Shown: one piece after another, positions 1-7,515 of the stretch
Numbering within the stretch: the stretch's first letter is position 1
How the letters are laid out: each line of letters opens with the position of its first letter
Source of the DNA: an uncultured bacterium
GTDB taxonomy: Bacteria; Bacillota_I; Bacilli_A; RF39; UBA660
DNA length: 40,015 nucleotides
Reading direction: 5' to 3'
Assembly: GCA_947169285.1 (NCBI GenBank)
Contig: CAMVPB010000009.1
Span: 1-40,015, forward strand
Position numbers and translations under genes: made by a program
Notes under the pieces: generated by a model
Database searches by the model: none
What the model was told of the DNA's origin: nothing
The model's input: the letters and a program-made list of their open reading frames with translations, nothing else

Positions 1-6
1 AAAAAA

Positions 7-82
<76 letters not shown>

Positions 83-88
83 ATTAAA

Positions 89-165
89 TGGTGGGCGATG
101 AGAGACTCGAACTCCCGACCCCCTGCTTGTAAGGCAGATGCTCTAACCAACTGAGCTAATCGCCC
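89..165 (-). tRNA. tRNA-Val (UAC)
   Basis: On the minus strand the acceptor GGGCGAT/ATCGCCC, the D arm, the loop CTTACAA with anticodon TAC and an encoded CCA (89-91) form a complete cloverleaf. It is the first gene of a two-tRNA transcript. A strong promoter lies at 191-219. Confidence 0.97.
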
Positions 166-190
166 ATATAATACTGGGTTTGCGTTATTA

Positions 191-219
191 AATATAACAT
201 TTTAAATGATTTATGTCAA
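191..219 (-). promoter_or_regulatory. promoter of the tRNA-Val/tRNA-Thr unit
   Basis: On the minus strand a perfect -35 TTGACA (214-219) is followed by a 17-base spacer and a -10 TATATT (191-196). The -10 is preceded by TGT (an extended -10). The predicted start is near 184, about 20 bases before the tRNA-Val 5' end. Confidence 0.8.
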
Positions 220-229
220 CAATTTTTTT

Positions 230-580
230 CTATTTTGTTAATTCATCCATTCTTTTGCTAACCCAAATTGGTAAGTTAGTTTCAAGTAACTCAAAACCCA
301 AACCACTTTCTTCTATTTTTGATTTACTAGATTTCACTTTTGGATTTATCTCTTTTATTGATAATTTCAAATGATTCTTGTTGTTATCTATATCTATTAC
401 TTTAGCTCTAATTATATCTCCAACCATAAATCTCTCTTTTAAATCTTTTACATATTTATTTGACACTTCCGAAATATGAACAAGTCCAGTATATTCATCT
501 TCAAAACTCATAAAAACACCATATTTTGTTACACCAGTTACTTGGCCTTTAACAATATCTCCAACATTAATTTTACTCAT
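230..580 (-). CDS. S1-domain RNA-binding protein (YugI/CvfD-like)
   Basis: A small protein of about 116 aa. Residues 5-75 form one S1 (OB-fold) RNA-binding domain, with the typical GDIVKGQVTGV start, a GLVHISE core and GDIIRAKVIDID. In Bacillus and Streptococcus, single-S1 proteins such as YugI and CvfD associate with ribosomes or mRNA and act in post-transcriptional control. The reading frame stays open nine codons upstream to an ATG at 607. The ATG at 580 is preferred because it precedes the S1 fold directly and has GTGAT upstream. A promoter-like TTGTAA-17-TATAAT (extended -10 TGT) ends about 15 bases before this start, implying a very short leader. The yutH-like gene lies just upstream. 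The exact RNA target cannot be inferred. Confidence 0.85.
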   Translation of the reverse strand: MSKINVGDIVKGQVTGVTKYGVFMSFEDEYTGLVHISEVSNKYVKDLKERFMVGDIIRAKVIDIDNNKNHLKLSIKEINPKVKSSKSKIEESGLGFELLETNLPIWVSKRMDELTK

Positions 581-607
581 ACAAATCACAATAAAATTAT
601 AACACAT

Positions 608-1522
608 TTACTCTTTATTTACAATCCAATCTATAGGTTCAATATTATACTTTGCTTTTAAGTTATAGTATAATTCTTTTAAAAACAATTCATATTGTTC
701 AGATATGTTTCTTATTTTTTCTAATTCTACCTCAGTTTTTTCTTTATTTAGAACCCCTTCAAACAAGTCAAAATAATATGTCGGATATAATAGTCTTCCA
801 TAAAGCAATTTAATATCATCTAAACTATAATATTCAATATTTTCATCTATGACTTTTAGTATTTCTTCTTCATCTATACTATCATAAAAGAAACTTTCTT
901 TAATATATTCTGATAAATCCCTAACTTTATAATCAAATACAAATCCTATCGGATTATAAAGTAGACCTGTTGTTAAAGGGAATTTTATTCTTTTATGTGA
1001 TAAATAAAACTGTCTATCTTTTAAATCAATATTTTTAATATAACTAATAGCATTTTCTGCAAGGCCAACATAATAATCAAATACACTTAATAAATTTGGG
1101 TATTCCTTATTTAATTCACTAACTTGTTTTTCAAAAGAATCCACTGTGTTTTCCCATCTTGTTATCCAAGTTGCACTATTTAATTTGCTATTATTGTTTA
1201 CTATTTCCATATTATTAAATTTAATAATATCATAGATATCTAATTTTTCATTTTCGTTTGTATTAACTCTCAACAAAACATACTTTTGATCACCATTTTC
1301 AAAATAAAATTTATTTTCTTTGCTCTCAATAAATGTATGCACTTTTACGCCTTTTAAATATAATTTATTAGTTAATTCAATTAATGCATTAAGGTCATCT
1401 ATACTTCTATTAAATGGTATTAAATAGTATTTGATATCTTCTATATAAAAATAGATCACATTAGAATTTTTAAATATTTTGTTTGGATAAATATTATAAT
1501 AATATTTAAGTGAATTTTTCAT
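608..1522 (-). CDS. yutH: YutH/CotS-like spore coat-associated kinase-fold protein
   Basis: A 304-aa protein with the overall pattern of the YutH/CotS/YsxE group, which are proteins of aminoglycoside-phosphotransferase-like fold linked to the Bacillus spore coat. Visible landmarks are an N-terminal region rich in Tyr and Ile, a central W-x3-RW...F segment near residues 118-135, and the family-like YVGLAENAI stretch near 150-160. No clear HxDxxxxN catalytic loop is visible, in keeping with YutH-type proteins being doubtful kinases. The start is supported by AGGGTGGT four bases before the ATG. Its position in a cluster with yunB and yutD matches the yun/yut region known in Bacillus. The family call rests on remembered similarity. 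Confidence 0.6.
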   Translation of the reverse strand: MKNSLKYYYNIYPNKIFKNSNVIYFYIEDIKYYLIPFNRSIDDLNALIELTNKLYLKGVKVHTFIESKENKFYFENGDQKYVLLRVNTNENEKLDIYDIIKFNNMEIVNNNSKLNSATWITRWENTVDSFEKQVSELNKEYPNLLSVFDYYVGLAENAISYIKNIDLKDRQFYLSHKRIKFPLTTGLLYNPIGFVFDYKVRDLSEYIKESFFYDSIDEEEILKVIDENIEYYSLDDIKLLYGRLLYPTYYFDLFEGVLNKEKTEVELEKIRNISEQYELFLKELYYNLKAKYNIEPIDWIVNKE

Positions 1523-1567
1523 AATACCACCCTAAAACATTTTATGTTTTTATAAAATAAAAAAACA

Positions 1568-1885
1568 CTAATTTTGATTATTCAAAATCAGTGTTTTTGA
1601 TTGGTCTTGTGAAATTGTTTCTCCACCAATTGGATTTGCATTAAATAATGCTGCATCATAACCACTTTTATAAGCTTTTTTAAGTTCCTCATTAACCTCT
1701 TCTTTAATTTGTGTGACCATATTCTCTGCAGCAGTCTTTCCGGCTACACTTATATCCAATGACTTTTCTAATTCTTCTATTTTTTCATTTTTTTCTTTTA
1801 TAACTTTTTCAAAACTTTGAATTTTAGAATTAATTAAATCGATTATTTCCCTACAAGAATCAGAAATATTACTTTTATCTACCAT
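1568..1885 (-). CDS. small coiled-coil protein of unknown function
   Basis: About 105 aa. Residues 15-55 are a Lys/Glu-rich heptad-like helix (EKVIKEKNEKIEELEKSL), followed by a second helix and a polar Gln/Asn-rich tail. There is no signal peptide or membrane segment. The frame is open to 1915, but the ATG at 1885 is preferred: it overlaps the upstream gene by only 11 bases and has GGAAATGG before it. The overlap suggests translational coupling with the 289-aa protein. I do not recognise a family. A structural or partner role for the upstream protein is only a guess. Confidence 0.6.
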   Translation of the reverse strand: MVDKSNISDSCREIIDLINSKIQSFEKVIKEKNEKIEELEKSLDISVAGKTAAENMVTQIKEEVNEELKKAYKSGYDAALFNANPIGGETISQDQSKTLILNNQN

Positions 1886-2744
1886 AAATACCATTTCCAT
1901 AATCTTGTTGTTCATATGGATTTTGACTACTAATTACCGTATTTTTAATGGCTTGCATATCGGTTCTTTTTTGTTCTACACTTGCATCATTAGCACGGCT
2001 TATCTCATTAAGTCCCTTATCAATCGCATCCATAAGTTTTTTACTACTATCTTCAACAGCTCTCAACTGATTATTCTTTTCGGTTTCAACTATCTTTTTA
2101 AATTCTTCTCTCCATCTTTCAATTACAACTGCAGTATTAGATTGTACTCTAGTATTGTCATGAACTTCAAATTCTTGAGGCGTTTGAAGAGGTTGCTCAA
2201 CCACTTCTCTTCTAACTTCTTGAGGATTCCTTCTAACTTCATAATCTATTGCAGCCGTAACTAAATCTGGCGTTTTAGTAGCTGTATTTTCATCATTTAC
2301 AAATTGAGAGATTGGCTTAATTTGTGGAATTGACTCTTCAAAAGATTGATTAGATTGACTAAAAGGTTGAGGCTGTTCAATAGAAACTTCTGGAATTATA
2401 TTATTAATTGGACTAACTGATGATTCAATCGGTGTATTACTAGTTACATCAAATCCAGCAAATCTGCTAACAGCTCTATTAAGTGGATTTGAAGAATCGG
2501 CATTTACAAGTTTTGCATCTGGGGCAATGTATGTAGATTCTTTTACCGGCCTTTCTTCACTTAAATATCCAGAATTAACTAGTGGTTGATTAGCATACAA
2601 AACCTCAATTGGCTCATCTAAACTTGATCTTTCCATTGCTTCTAAAGTTTTAGGGCTCACTAATAATGCTTTTAAATTTAAAGCTGCTTGCTTTAAAAAT
2701 GACACATTATTTGATTCTATTTTTCCTTTTTTTACATTTTTCAT
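1875..2744 (-). CDS. uncharacterised low-complexity/helical protein
   Basis: A 289-aa protein with no recognised domain. Residues 1-40 look helical. Residues 50-190 are low complexity, rich in Pro, Gln, Ser, Asn and Glu. Residues 195-265 form a charged, probably coiled-coil helix (IERWREEFKKIVETEKNN). The C-terminus ends in a Gly/Tyr-rich tail (YGNGIYGR). There is no signal sequence or TM helix. The start has AGGTGCAG about six bases upstream. It overlaps the next small coiled-coil gene and follows the DUF1292 gene by 14 bases, so these are probably one operon. Its place beside yunB and yutH makes a spore-coat or cytoplasmic scaffold role conceivable but unproven. Confidence 0.55.
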   Translation of the reverse strand: MKNVKKGKIESNNVSFLKQAALNLKALLVSPKTLEAMERSSLDEPIEVLYANQPLVNSGYLSEERPVKESTYIAPDAKLVNADSSNPLNRAVSRFAGFDVTSNTPIESSVSPINNIIPEVSIEQPQPFSQSNQSFEESIPQIKPISQFVNDENTATKTPDLVTAAIDYEVRRNPQEVRREVVEQPLQTPQEFEVHDNTRVQSNTAVVIERWREEFKKIVETEKNNQLRAVEDSSKKLMDAIDKGLNEISRANDASVEQKRTDMQAIKNTVISSQNPYEQQDYGNGIYGR

Positions 2745-2758
2745 AATTTCTGCACCTT

Positions 2759-3013
2759 CTATTCTTGTACTATTTCTTTCATAGCTTGTTTTACTTTATC
2801 CCAAAGAACATCATCTGATATTCCAATAAGTTCATATACGCCAGGGCTTGTTTCTAAAACTTCTGAAACATAAACTTTTGAAAGCCCTTCTCCATTTGTT
2901 TCATTTTTTGATAAAATAACAAAATCTTTATTAATATCAACTATTCCAAAAGATTTTACTAAATCAACTTCTTCCATTGTTCCGTCCATATTTTTTACAG
3001 TTATTTTTTTCAT
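2759..3013 (-). CDS. DUF1292-like small protein
   Basis: An 84-aa acidic protein with the layout of DUF1292 (YrzB-like) proteins: a short N-terminal beta segment, a hydrophobic FVILSKN core, a VYVSEVLE strand, and a C-terminal helix beginning near DDVLWDKV. The function of the family is unknown. A strong GAGGAGGG ribosome site lies seven bases before the ATG. The gene sits between the yutD-like gene and the 289-aa protein with short spacers, all leftward. Confidence 0.6.
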   Translation of the reverse strand: MKKITVKNMDGTMEEVDLVKSFGIVDINKDFVILSKNETNGEGLSKVYVSEVLETSPGVYELIGISDDVLWDKVKQAMKEIVQE

Positions 3014-3068
3014 AAACGCCCTCCTCTACTCTATAAAATAATTATATCACAAAAAAAAATACAATCAA

Positions 3069-3350
3069 TTATTTTTGTATTTTTTCTAGAATAAAATATT
3101 TGCAACCATAAGCACAATTTTCTTTCAAATACTTCTCCAAATTAGAAAAATCATTAATGCTATTAAAATTTTTGTTACCTTTTTTATTAAAACCTTTTAA
3201 TCTAAGTTTACTATAAGCAATATCACCAACTATATAATCATATCCATTAAAATAATCAGTAAATTTCTCCCTTAATTCTTCTTCATTAAATCCATCATTA
3301 TAATTTTTTATTAATCTATACTCATTATTTTCAAGTTCCAAAGTTTTCAT
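3069..3350 (-). CDS. yutD: YutD-like protein
   Basis: A 93-aa protein matching the YutD family along its whole length: a DGFNEEELREKF segment (residues 19-30), YDYIVGDIAYSKLRLKGF (38-55), and a C-terminal YGCKYFILEKI that contains the second Cys of the family's Cys-rich end. The biochemical role of YutD is unknown. In Bacillus its gene lies between yunB and yutH, and the same order is seen here with other genes inserted. The start is fixed by GGTGAT four bases before ATG. Confidence 0.8.
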   Translation of the reverse strand: MKTLELENNEYRLIKNYNDGFNEEELREKFTDYFNGYDYIVGDIAYSKLRLKGFNKKGNKNFNSINDFSNLEKYLKENCAYGCKYFILEKIQK

Positions 3351-3386
3351 AATATCACCAATGAAATTATATCATAAAATAAAATT

Positions 3387-4097
3387 TCACTCAATTAAAT
3401 CAGAAACAATATTTGAAGATGTAGAATACATACCACCATATACAGTTGGAATTTTCCCTTCTATTATTTTTTTAACAATTGGCAATTTATAATTAACTTT
3501 AATATTGTTTGTTGTATATGGTAAAAGTATATTTGTGTTTATATTAATATCTATACAGGTTTCTAACATTACATTGTTAATCCCATATTCTTTAATGTTC
3601 GTTTCAAGTTTTGCCTCAACATTACCAGACGTCATAACTTTAATAGGAATTTGAGGCCCAATCCAAGAAGAAGAACTTAAATTTGTTATTGCACCAAAAG
3701 GAATATAATAAATTGTATTATTATTTGAAAAAGTACTCTCTTCTATTGTTTTTAAATTTTTTATTAAATTAAGAGTTATATCATTTAACAAATTCTCTAT
3801 TTTTAAAGTATCATAGTCTATATATATAATTTCTTCTTTATTATTACTTATTGTATTTATAAAATCCTTATAATTAAATTCTTTTTTATTAAATTCATAT
3901 TTAATCGTTTTTACTATTAACATTTTAGTTTCCAATTCTATTTTATTTTTAGCATAATCCAATAATAAAGGTTTCGTATTTTTATTAAACAACACTAATA
4001 AAAATATACTATTAAAAAAAACAAGCATAGATATAATTACTACCTTGTTTTTTAATACCTTTTTTCTATTAGTTTTTAATTTTATTCTACTTTTCAC
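3387..4097 (-). CDS. yunB: sporulation protein YunB
   Basis: A 236-aa protein. The N-terminus is basic, residues 18-38 form one TM segment, and the rest lies outside the membrane. The C-terminal half carries the YunB-family signature: IPFGAITNLSSSSWIGPQIPIKV, GNVEAKLETNIKEYGINN and a PIVKKIIEGKIPTVYGG ending. In Bacillus subtilis YunB is produced in the mother cell under SigE and is needed for normal sporulation. The only start that keeps the basic N-terminus and full TM is a GTG at 4097. It has no Shine-Dalgarno, but TATAAT lies five bases upstream, so it may be read from its own short or absent leader or coupled to the preceding gene 15 bases away. The stop is TGA. Confidence 0.85.
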   Translation of the reverse strand: MKSRIKLKTNRKKVLKNKVVIISMLVFFNSIFLLVLFNKNTKPLLLDYAKNKIELETKMLIVKTIKYEFNKKEFNYKDFINTISNNKEEIIYIDYDTLKIENLLNDITLNLIKNLKTIEESTFSNNNTIYYIPFGAITNLSSSSWIGPQIPIKVMTSGNVEAKLETNIKEYGINNVMLETCIDININTNILLPYTTNNIKVNYKLPIVKKIIEGKIPTVYGGMYSTSSNIVSDLIE

Positions 4098-4112
4098 ACT
4101 AAATTATATTTA

Positions 4113-4976
4113 TTAAAATAAATTTAATACATATTTTAAAATCACAAATACTGTAGCTAAAGCCAACAGAATTAATATAAATATTCCTAATTTAACCATA
4201 TTGTTATTCTTTTTAACGTTTTTTTCTAATTCTTCAAAACCTTCAAAATCCTCTTTACTAAATGACATTGAATTAGTATAAAAAGATTTATCTAAAGTTT
4301 TTATTGCTGTATTTGTTTCATTAAGTTCTTTCAAATCCGATTCATTTTCATTTTTGCTATCTTTTATTTCTTTAATAGCTTTTGTTACAATTTCATCATT
4401 TTTTTCTTCGTTTATAGGTGCGGTTATTATTGTGTCATCATTTCCTGCTTTCAATTCTTCAAACAAATCTTTTTTATTTTTTGTGACTGTATTTATTAAA
4501 TCAACTAATGTTTTCTCATCAGTGTTTAATTCAATTGAATCTTTTTCTTCGGGCTTTTCTTCATCATACAATTTAATTTTACTTAAAATATCATATTGAG
4601 TATCTCTTAATTTTTTATGTTTTTCATCCTCGTAATAAACTTCTTTTTTTTCTTTAGCAAGTTCTAATACAGAATTAATATCATATATCTTTTCTTCGGC
4701 AAAGATATCCTTTTGAGGTAAATCATCTATATTATCTTTAACCACTACACTTCTACTTTGAGTTTCTATCTCATTATTGTTTTCAATGTAATTCTTTATC
4801 TTATTCAAATCTATTCTACTAGCACTCGTTTCTATGACTTTAACATTATCATTTGGCTTCATTTTTGAAAAATCAGACATACTTAAATCATTGTAAAGTT
4901 TTTGGTTTTTTGCAACTCTTGAAGGAACTTCACTATTTTCTTCTTCATACTTGTATCTTTCTACCCTAGAATTCAT
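4113..4976 (-). CDS. acidic, C-terminally membrane-anchored protein of unknown function
   Basis: About 287 aa. Residues 1-255 are highly charged (Glu/Lys/Asp/Asn-rich) and probably disordered or helical. A single hydrophobic helix at about 262-284 ends the protein, which is the layout of a tail-anchored cytosolic protein. There is no signal peptide. An in-frame TTG exists at 4988, but the ATG at 4976 is preferred because GGTG lies six bases before it. It is the first gene of the leftward yun/yut-like cluster, 15 bases before yunB. No family is recognised. An early, sporulation-linked membrane role would fit its position but is inference. Confidence 0.55.
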   Translation of the reverse strand: MNSRVERYKYEEENSEVPSRVAKNQKLYNDLSMSDFSKMKPNDNVKVIETSASRIDLNKIKNYIENNNEIETQSRSVVVKDNIDDLPQKDIFAEEKIYDINSVLELAKEKKEVYYEDEKHKKLRDTQYDILSKIKLYDEEKPEEKDSIELNTDEKTLVDLINTVTKNKKDLFEELKAGNDDTIITAPINEEKNDEIVTKAIKEIKDSKNENESDLKELNETNTAIKTLDKSFYTNSMSFSKEDFEGFEELEKNVKKNNNMVKLGIFILILLALATVFVILKYVLNLF

Positions 4977-5074
4977 ATTATTCACCAATATAATAATATA
5001 CTAAAATAAGTTTTTTTTCAAGAACAATTGCTTTTTTTTATACTTCATTATATAATTTTATTGAGGAGAATAAT

Positions 5075-5278
5075 ATGGAAAAATTAGTAGTTAAAGAGGG
5101 CTGCATTGGATGTGGCATTTGCGTTGGTGAAAACCCTGATTATTTTGAATTTGGAGATAATGGACTTAGTCATGTTGTAAAAGAAGAAGTAGATCCAAAA
5201 GATAAGGAACGATTACTTAATTCTGTAGAACAATGTCCAGCTGAAGTAATTGTTATAGAAGAAGAAAAAATCGCTTAA
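5075..5278 (+). CDS. fer: [4Fe-4S] ferredoxin
   Basis: A 67-aa acidic ferredoxin with four cysteines, C10-x2-C13-x2-C16 and C54-P, enough for one [4Fe-4S] cluster. It is the short Bacillus/thermophile type rather than the two-cluster clostridial type. It would carry low-potential electrons in the cytoplasm. A good GAGGAG site precedes the ATG, and a TATAAT lies just upstream of it (cattaTATAATttta). Its stop codon sits in the loop of a terminator hairpin. Confidence 0.93.
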   Translation: MEKLVVKEGCIGCGICVGENPDYFEFGDNGLSHVVKEEVDPKDKERLLNSVEQCPAEVIVIEEEKIA

Positions 5279-5290
5279 AGCGATTTTTAT
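5266..5290. terminator. bidirectional intrinsic terminator
   Basis: The hairpin AAATCGCT-TAA-AGCGATTT is flanked by A and T runs, so it works on both strands. The loop is the ferredoxin stop codon. On the minus strand it follows the CmpB-like gene, which ends at 5287. Confidence 0.85.
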
Positions 5291-5925
5291 TTTGATTTTT
5301 TAAGTTTTGGAAATGAATCAAATATTCTTTTATAAAAAGTTTTACCTTTTTTAATAAAATCAAACATTTTTTCTTTTAATTCTTCAGTTGAATCTACTCC
5401 AGAATTTTTTTCAACATCATTTATTTTTGATACAAACAAATTGGAAAAAATTGTATCAATAATTATTAACATTAATAATAGTATAAACAATATTGTTGAA
5501 AATGTATTGCTCATTAAGCCTAGTACTTTAAATAAAATAGGATTTATAACCTTTACTATTATGCATGCGCCTAATCCAAATGGAATTGTCGTTTCTAAAC
5601 ATATTCTACCATTTATATTAAATTTTCTATTTGAATAATTCCACCATCTATATTTAAATATTTTCTCCATTATATAACTAGTAAAATATTCTAAAGCAGA
5701 ACATATAAGTGCTGATTTTAAAAATAAAGATACAAAATCATCAGTTTCATTTAAACAAACTGTTATAAATGCACAGCCAAAACCATATATAGGACAATAA
5801 GGTCCAATTAAAAATCCCCTATTTATAAATTTTTTTTCATAAATTAAACAATCAATTACTTCAATTATCCAACCAACTATTGAATAAAAGAAGAAAACAA
5901 AAAACAAATTCTTAAATGTTAGCAT
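5287..5925 (-). CDS. CmpB-like membrane protein (putative ABC-transporter type IV family)
   Basis: A 212-aa polytopic membrane protein of the PF06541 (ABC_trans_CmpB) type. Characteristic segments are the first TM with YSIVGWIIEV, the RGFLIGPYCPIYGFG motif (about residues 36-50) and RWWNYSNRKFNINGRICLE (about 92-110). About five TM helices are followed by a charged cytosolic tail of about 50 residues. The molecular function of the family is not settled despite its name. It is 8 bases downstream of the pduL-like gene, with GGAGGT before its ATG, so the two are probably cotranscribed. Confidence 0.8.
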   Translation of the reverse strand: MLTFKNLFFVFFFYSIVGWIIEVIDCLIYEKKFINRGFLIGPYCPIYGFGCAFITVCLNETDDFVSLFLKSALICSALEYFTSYIMEKIFKYRWWNYSNRKFNINGRICLETTIPFGLGACIIVKVINPILFKVLGLMSNTFSTILFILLLMLIIIDTIFSNLFVSKINDVEKNSGVDSTEELKEKMFDFIKKGKTFYKRIFDSFPKLKKSK

Positions 5926-5933
5926 ATAACCTC

Positions 5934-6491
5934 CTAATCAATTATTTCGATTTCATCACCCGTGTGTATATTATATTTTATTTCATCATCTTTATCTAAA
6001 TGACATTCAAGAACACAAGTTGAGTTGCTCTTTATATGAACATTATCAATTATAGTACTACCATTTTTTATTTTTACTATTTCACCATTATGCATATTAA
6101 ATGATTTTAAATCATAAGAACTCATATGAATATGCCTATTAGCAATCATTACACAAGAATTAACATATGCCTCTCCTTTGGGACCCACAATAGTTATACC
6201 AGGTGTATTTTTTAAATCACCACTATCTCTAAAATCAGTTTTAATTTTAAGAATATCTTCATCACTTTTTAATATCTCAACCTGTGTATATTCTCTTAAA
6301 GGGCCAATCACTCTAACATTTTCAATTTTCCCTTTATTTGTTTTTATTGTCACTTTAGATGTGCTTGAAAATTGTCCCAATTGTTTCAAAGGATATTTAA
6401 CTTCAAGTTCATAATCACTGCCAAATATTATATCTTTTATTTCTTTTGTTAAATGCACATGTCTATTGCTAATTCCTACTGGTATTTTCAT
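5934..6491 (-). CDS. pduL: PduL-type phosphate acyltransferase
   Basis: A 185-aa enzyme of the PduL family. It has two repeated halves, each with a metal-binding NRHxH motif (NRHVHLT near residue 9 and NRHIHMS near 117), plus GPLREYTQVEI and an FRDSGDL-x-NTPGI segment. PduL converts acyl-CoA and phosphate into acyl-phosphate, and here most likely makes acetyl-phosphate for ATP generation with acetate kinase. No microcompartment shell genes are nearby, and no N-terminal encapsulation peptide is seen. The start at 6491 has GGAGTGAT immediately upstream. An in-frame GTG two codons earlier is part of that ribosome site. Confidence 0.92.
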   Translation of the reverse strand: MKIPVGISNRHVHLTKEIKDIIFGSDYELEVKYPLKQLGQFSSTSKVTIKTNKGKIENVRVIGPLREYTQVEILKSDEDILKIKTDFRDSGDLKNTPGITIVGPKGEAYVNSCVMIANRHIHMSSYDLKSFNMHNGEIVKIKNGSTIIDNVHIKSNSTCVLECHLDKDDEIKYNIHTGDEIEIID

Positions 6492-6577
6492 AATCACTCC
6501 TCTATTAAAAGTATACTATATTTATTCATATTTTCAAATATTTTTCATATTATAGATTAGAAAAAGGAAGTGATTAT

Positions 6578-6910
6578 ATGAATGGCAGTTATTATAAAAA
6601 TCCAACTTATCCATCAAATATGAGACCCGCTGATACATATATAAATACTCCAGTAACAAAGCCAGAACTTTTAACAGAGCAAAGCTACGTTGAAAACATT
6701 CTCAGAATGAATAAAGGAAAAAAAGTAAAAGCATTTGTATCATATTCTGATTCAGTTGAATGGAGAGATAGAGTATTTGAGGGTATTATTGAGCAAGCAG
6801 GAAGAGATCATTTGATTTTAAGTGATCCAAATACAGGAAAATGGTATTTAATATTGTTAATTTATTTAGACTACGTAGAATTTTCAGAAAAAATAAATTA
6901 TGGACTATAA
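6578..6910 (+). CDS. gerQ: spore coat protein GerQ
   Basis: A 110-aa protein with the GerQ (YwdL) signature: LTEQSYVENILRMNKGKK (residues 33-50), a W-containing strand (EWRDRVFEGIIEQAGRDH) and DPNTGKWYLILLIYLDYV. The N-terminal 30 residues are Pro/Tyr/Asn-rich. In Bacillus, GerQ is a coat protein made in the mother cell, cross-linked by transglutaminase, and required for the lytic enzyme CwlJ to localise to the coat. The start has GGAAGTGAT three bases before ATG. Its presence is the strongest single indication that the lineage sporulates. Confidence 0.9.
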   Translation: MNGSYYKNPTYPSNMRPADTYINTPVTKPELLTEQSYVENILRMNKGKKVKAFVSYSDSVEWRDRVFEGIIEQAGRDHLILSDPNTGKWYLILLIYLDYVEFSEKINYGL

Positions 6911-6926
6911 AAGTCCTTTTTTTTTT
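6902..6926 (+). terminator. intrinsic terminator of gerQ
   Basis: The stem GGACT/AGTCC is followed by ten T residues. The loop ATAAA contains the gerQ stop codon. Confidence 0.85.
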
Positions 6927-6952
6927 GATATAATTTATTTTAAGGAGAGTAT

Positions 6953-7504
6953 ATGCAAAAGGGATTAATAATTTTAATAACCATTTCAATGTTAACTTTT
7001 ATTAGTGCAATTATTACCATATTAGTTTTCAATTTTAAAAATAAAATAAAGTCTTTACAATATAAAATGACAGTTTCAGAAACAAGTATTAATGAAAATT
7101 TGAAAAATAAATTAGACTTAATAATAAGGAGCATTAATATAATTGAAAGAGAATTAAAAATAGAAAGTAAGAAATTTGAAGCAGTTAAAAAAATAAGAAA
7201 CGAAAAAATAAATAGTATAGTTTTTGATAATTTACTTTCTGAAGCAGCTGATGAAATTTTTGACATTAAGGATGATTATAAAGAAATAGAAAAAATTAAA
7301 AGTTTTAAAGGTTTAATAAGTGATATAAAAGATTTAGATACCCTACTTATAGGTGGCAAAAAATTTTATAATAAATATGCTGCAGAATATAATAACTTAT
7401 CTAAGAGTTTTCCATATAAACTATTTAAAAACAAATATCAATATAAACAACTATACATTGATAATGTTATGAATGAAAAATTAGAAATAGGTTTTGATAT
7501 ATAA
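6953..7504 (+). CDS. LemA-like membrane protein
   Basis: A 183-aa protein. TM residues 4-27 give an N-in or N-out anchor followed by a long helical domain. The C-terminal pattern, with GGKKFYNKYAAEYNN then SFPYKLFKNKYQYK, is the usual end of LemA proteins (helical bundle, FP and a Y/F-rich tail). LemA function in bacteria is unclear. The start has AAGGAGAG, and an extended -10 (TGATATAAT) lies between the gerQ terminator and the gene, so it is probably transcribed on its own. It is convergent with ung. Confidence 0.75.
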   Translation: MQKGLIILITISMLTFISAIITILVFNFKNKIKSLQYKMTVSETSINENLKNKLDLIIRSINIIERELKIESKKFEAVKKIRNEKINSIVFDNLLSEAADEIFDIKDDYKEIEKIKSFKGLISDIKDLDTLLIGGKKFYNKYAAEYNNLSKSFPYKLFKNKYQYKQLYIDNVMNEKLEIGFDI

Positions 7505-7515
7505 ACCTGTTTTTA
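7489..7515 (+). terminator. terminator after the LemA-like gene
   Basis: The stem AGGTTT (7489-7494) pairs with AAACCT (7503-7508), followed by GTTTTTAT. The LemA-like stop codon overlaps the hairpin. Confidence 0.65.

Noticed and set aside
1905-2264. Rightward 119-codon open frame opposite the 289-aa gene (and similar antisense frames elsewhere)
   Set aside because: It has no ribosome site or family pattern, and its composition is the complement of the better-supported leftward gene.
5934-6491. Bacterial microcompartment operon around pduL
   Set aside because: No shell proteins or signature enzymes lie nearby and no encapsulation peptide is visible.
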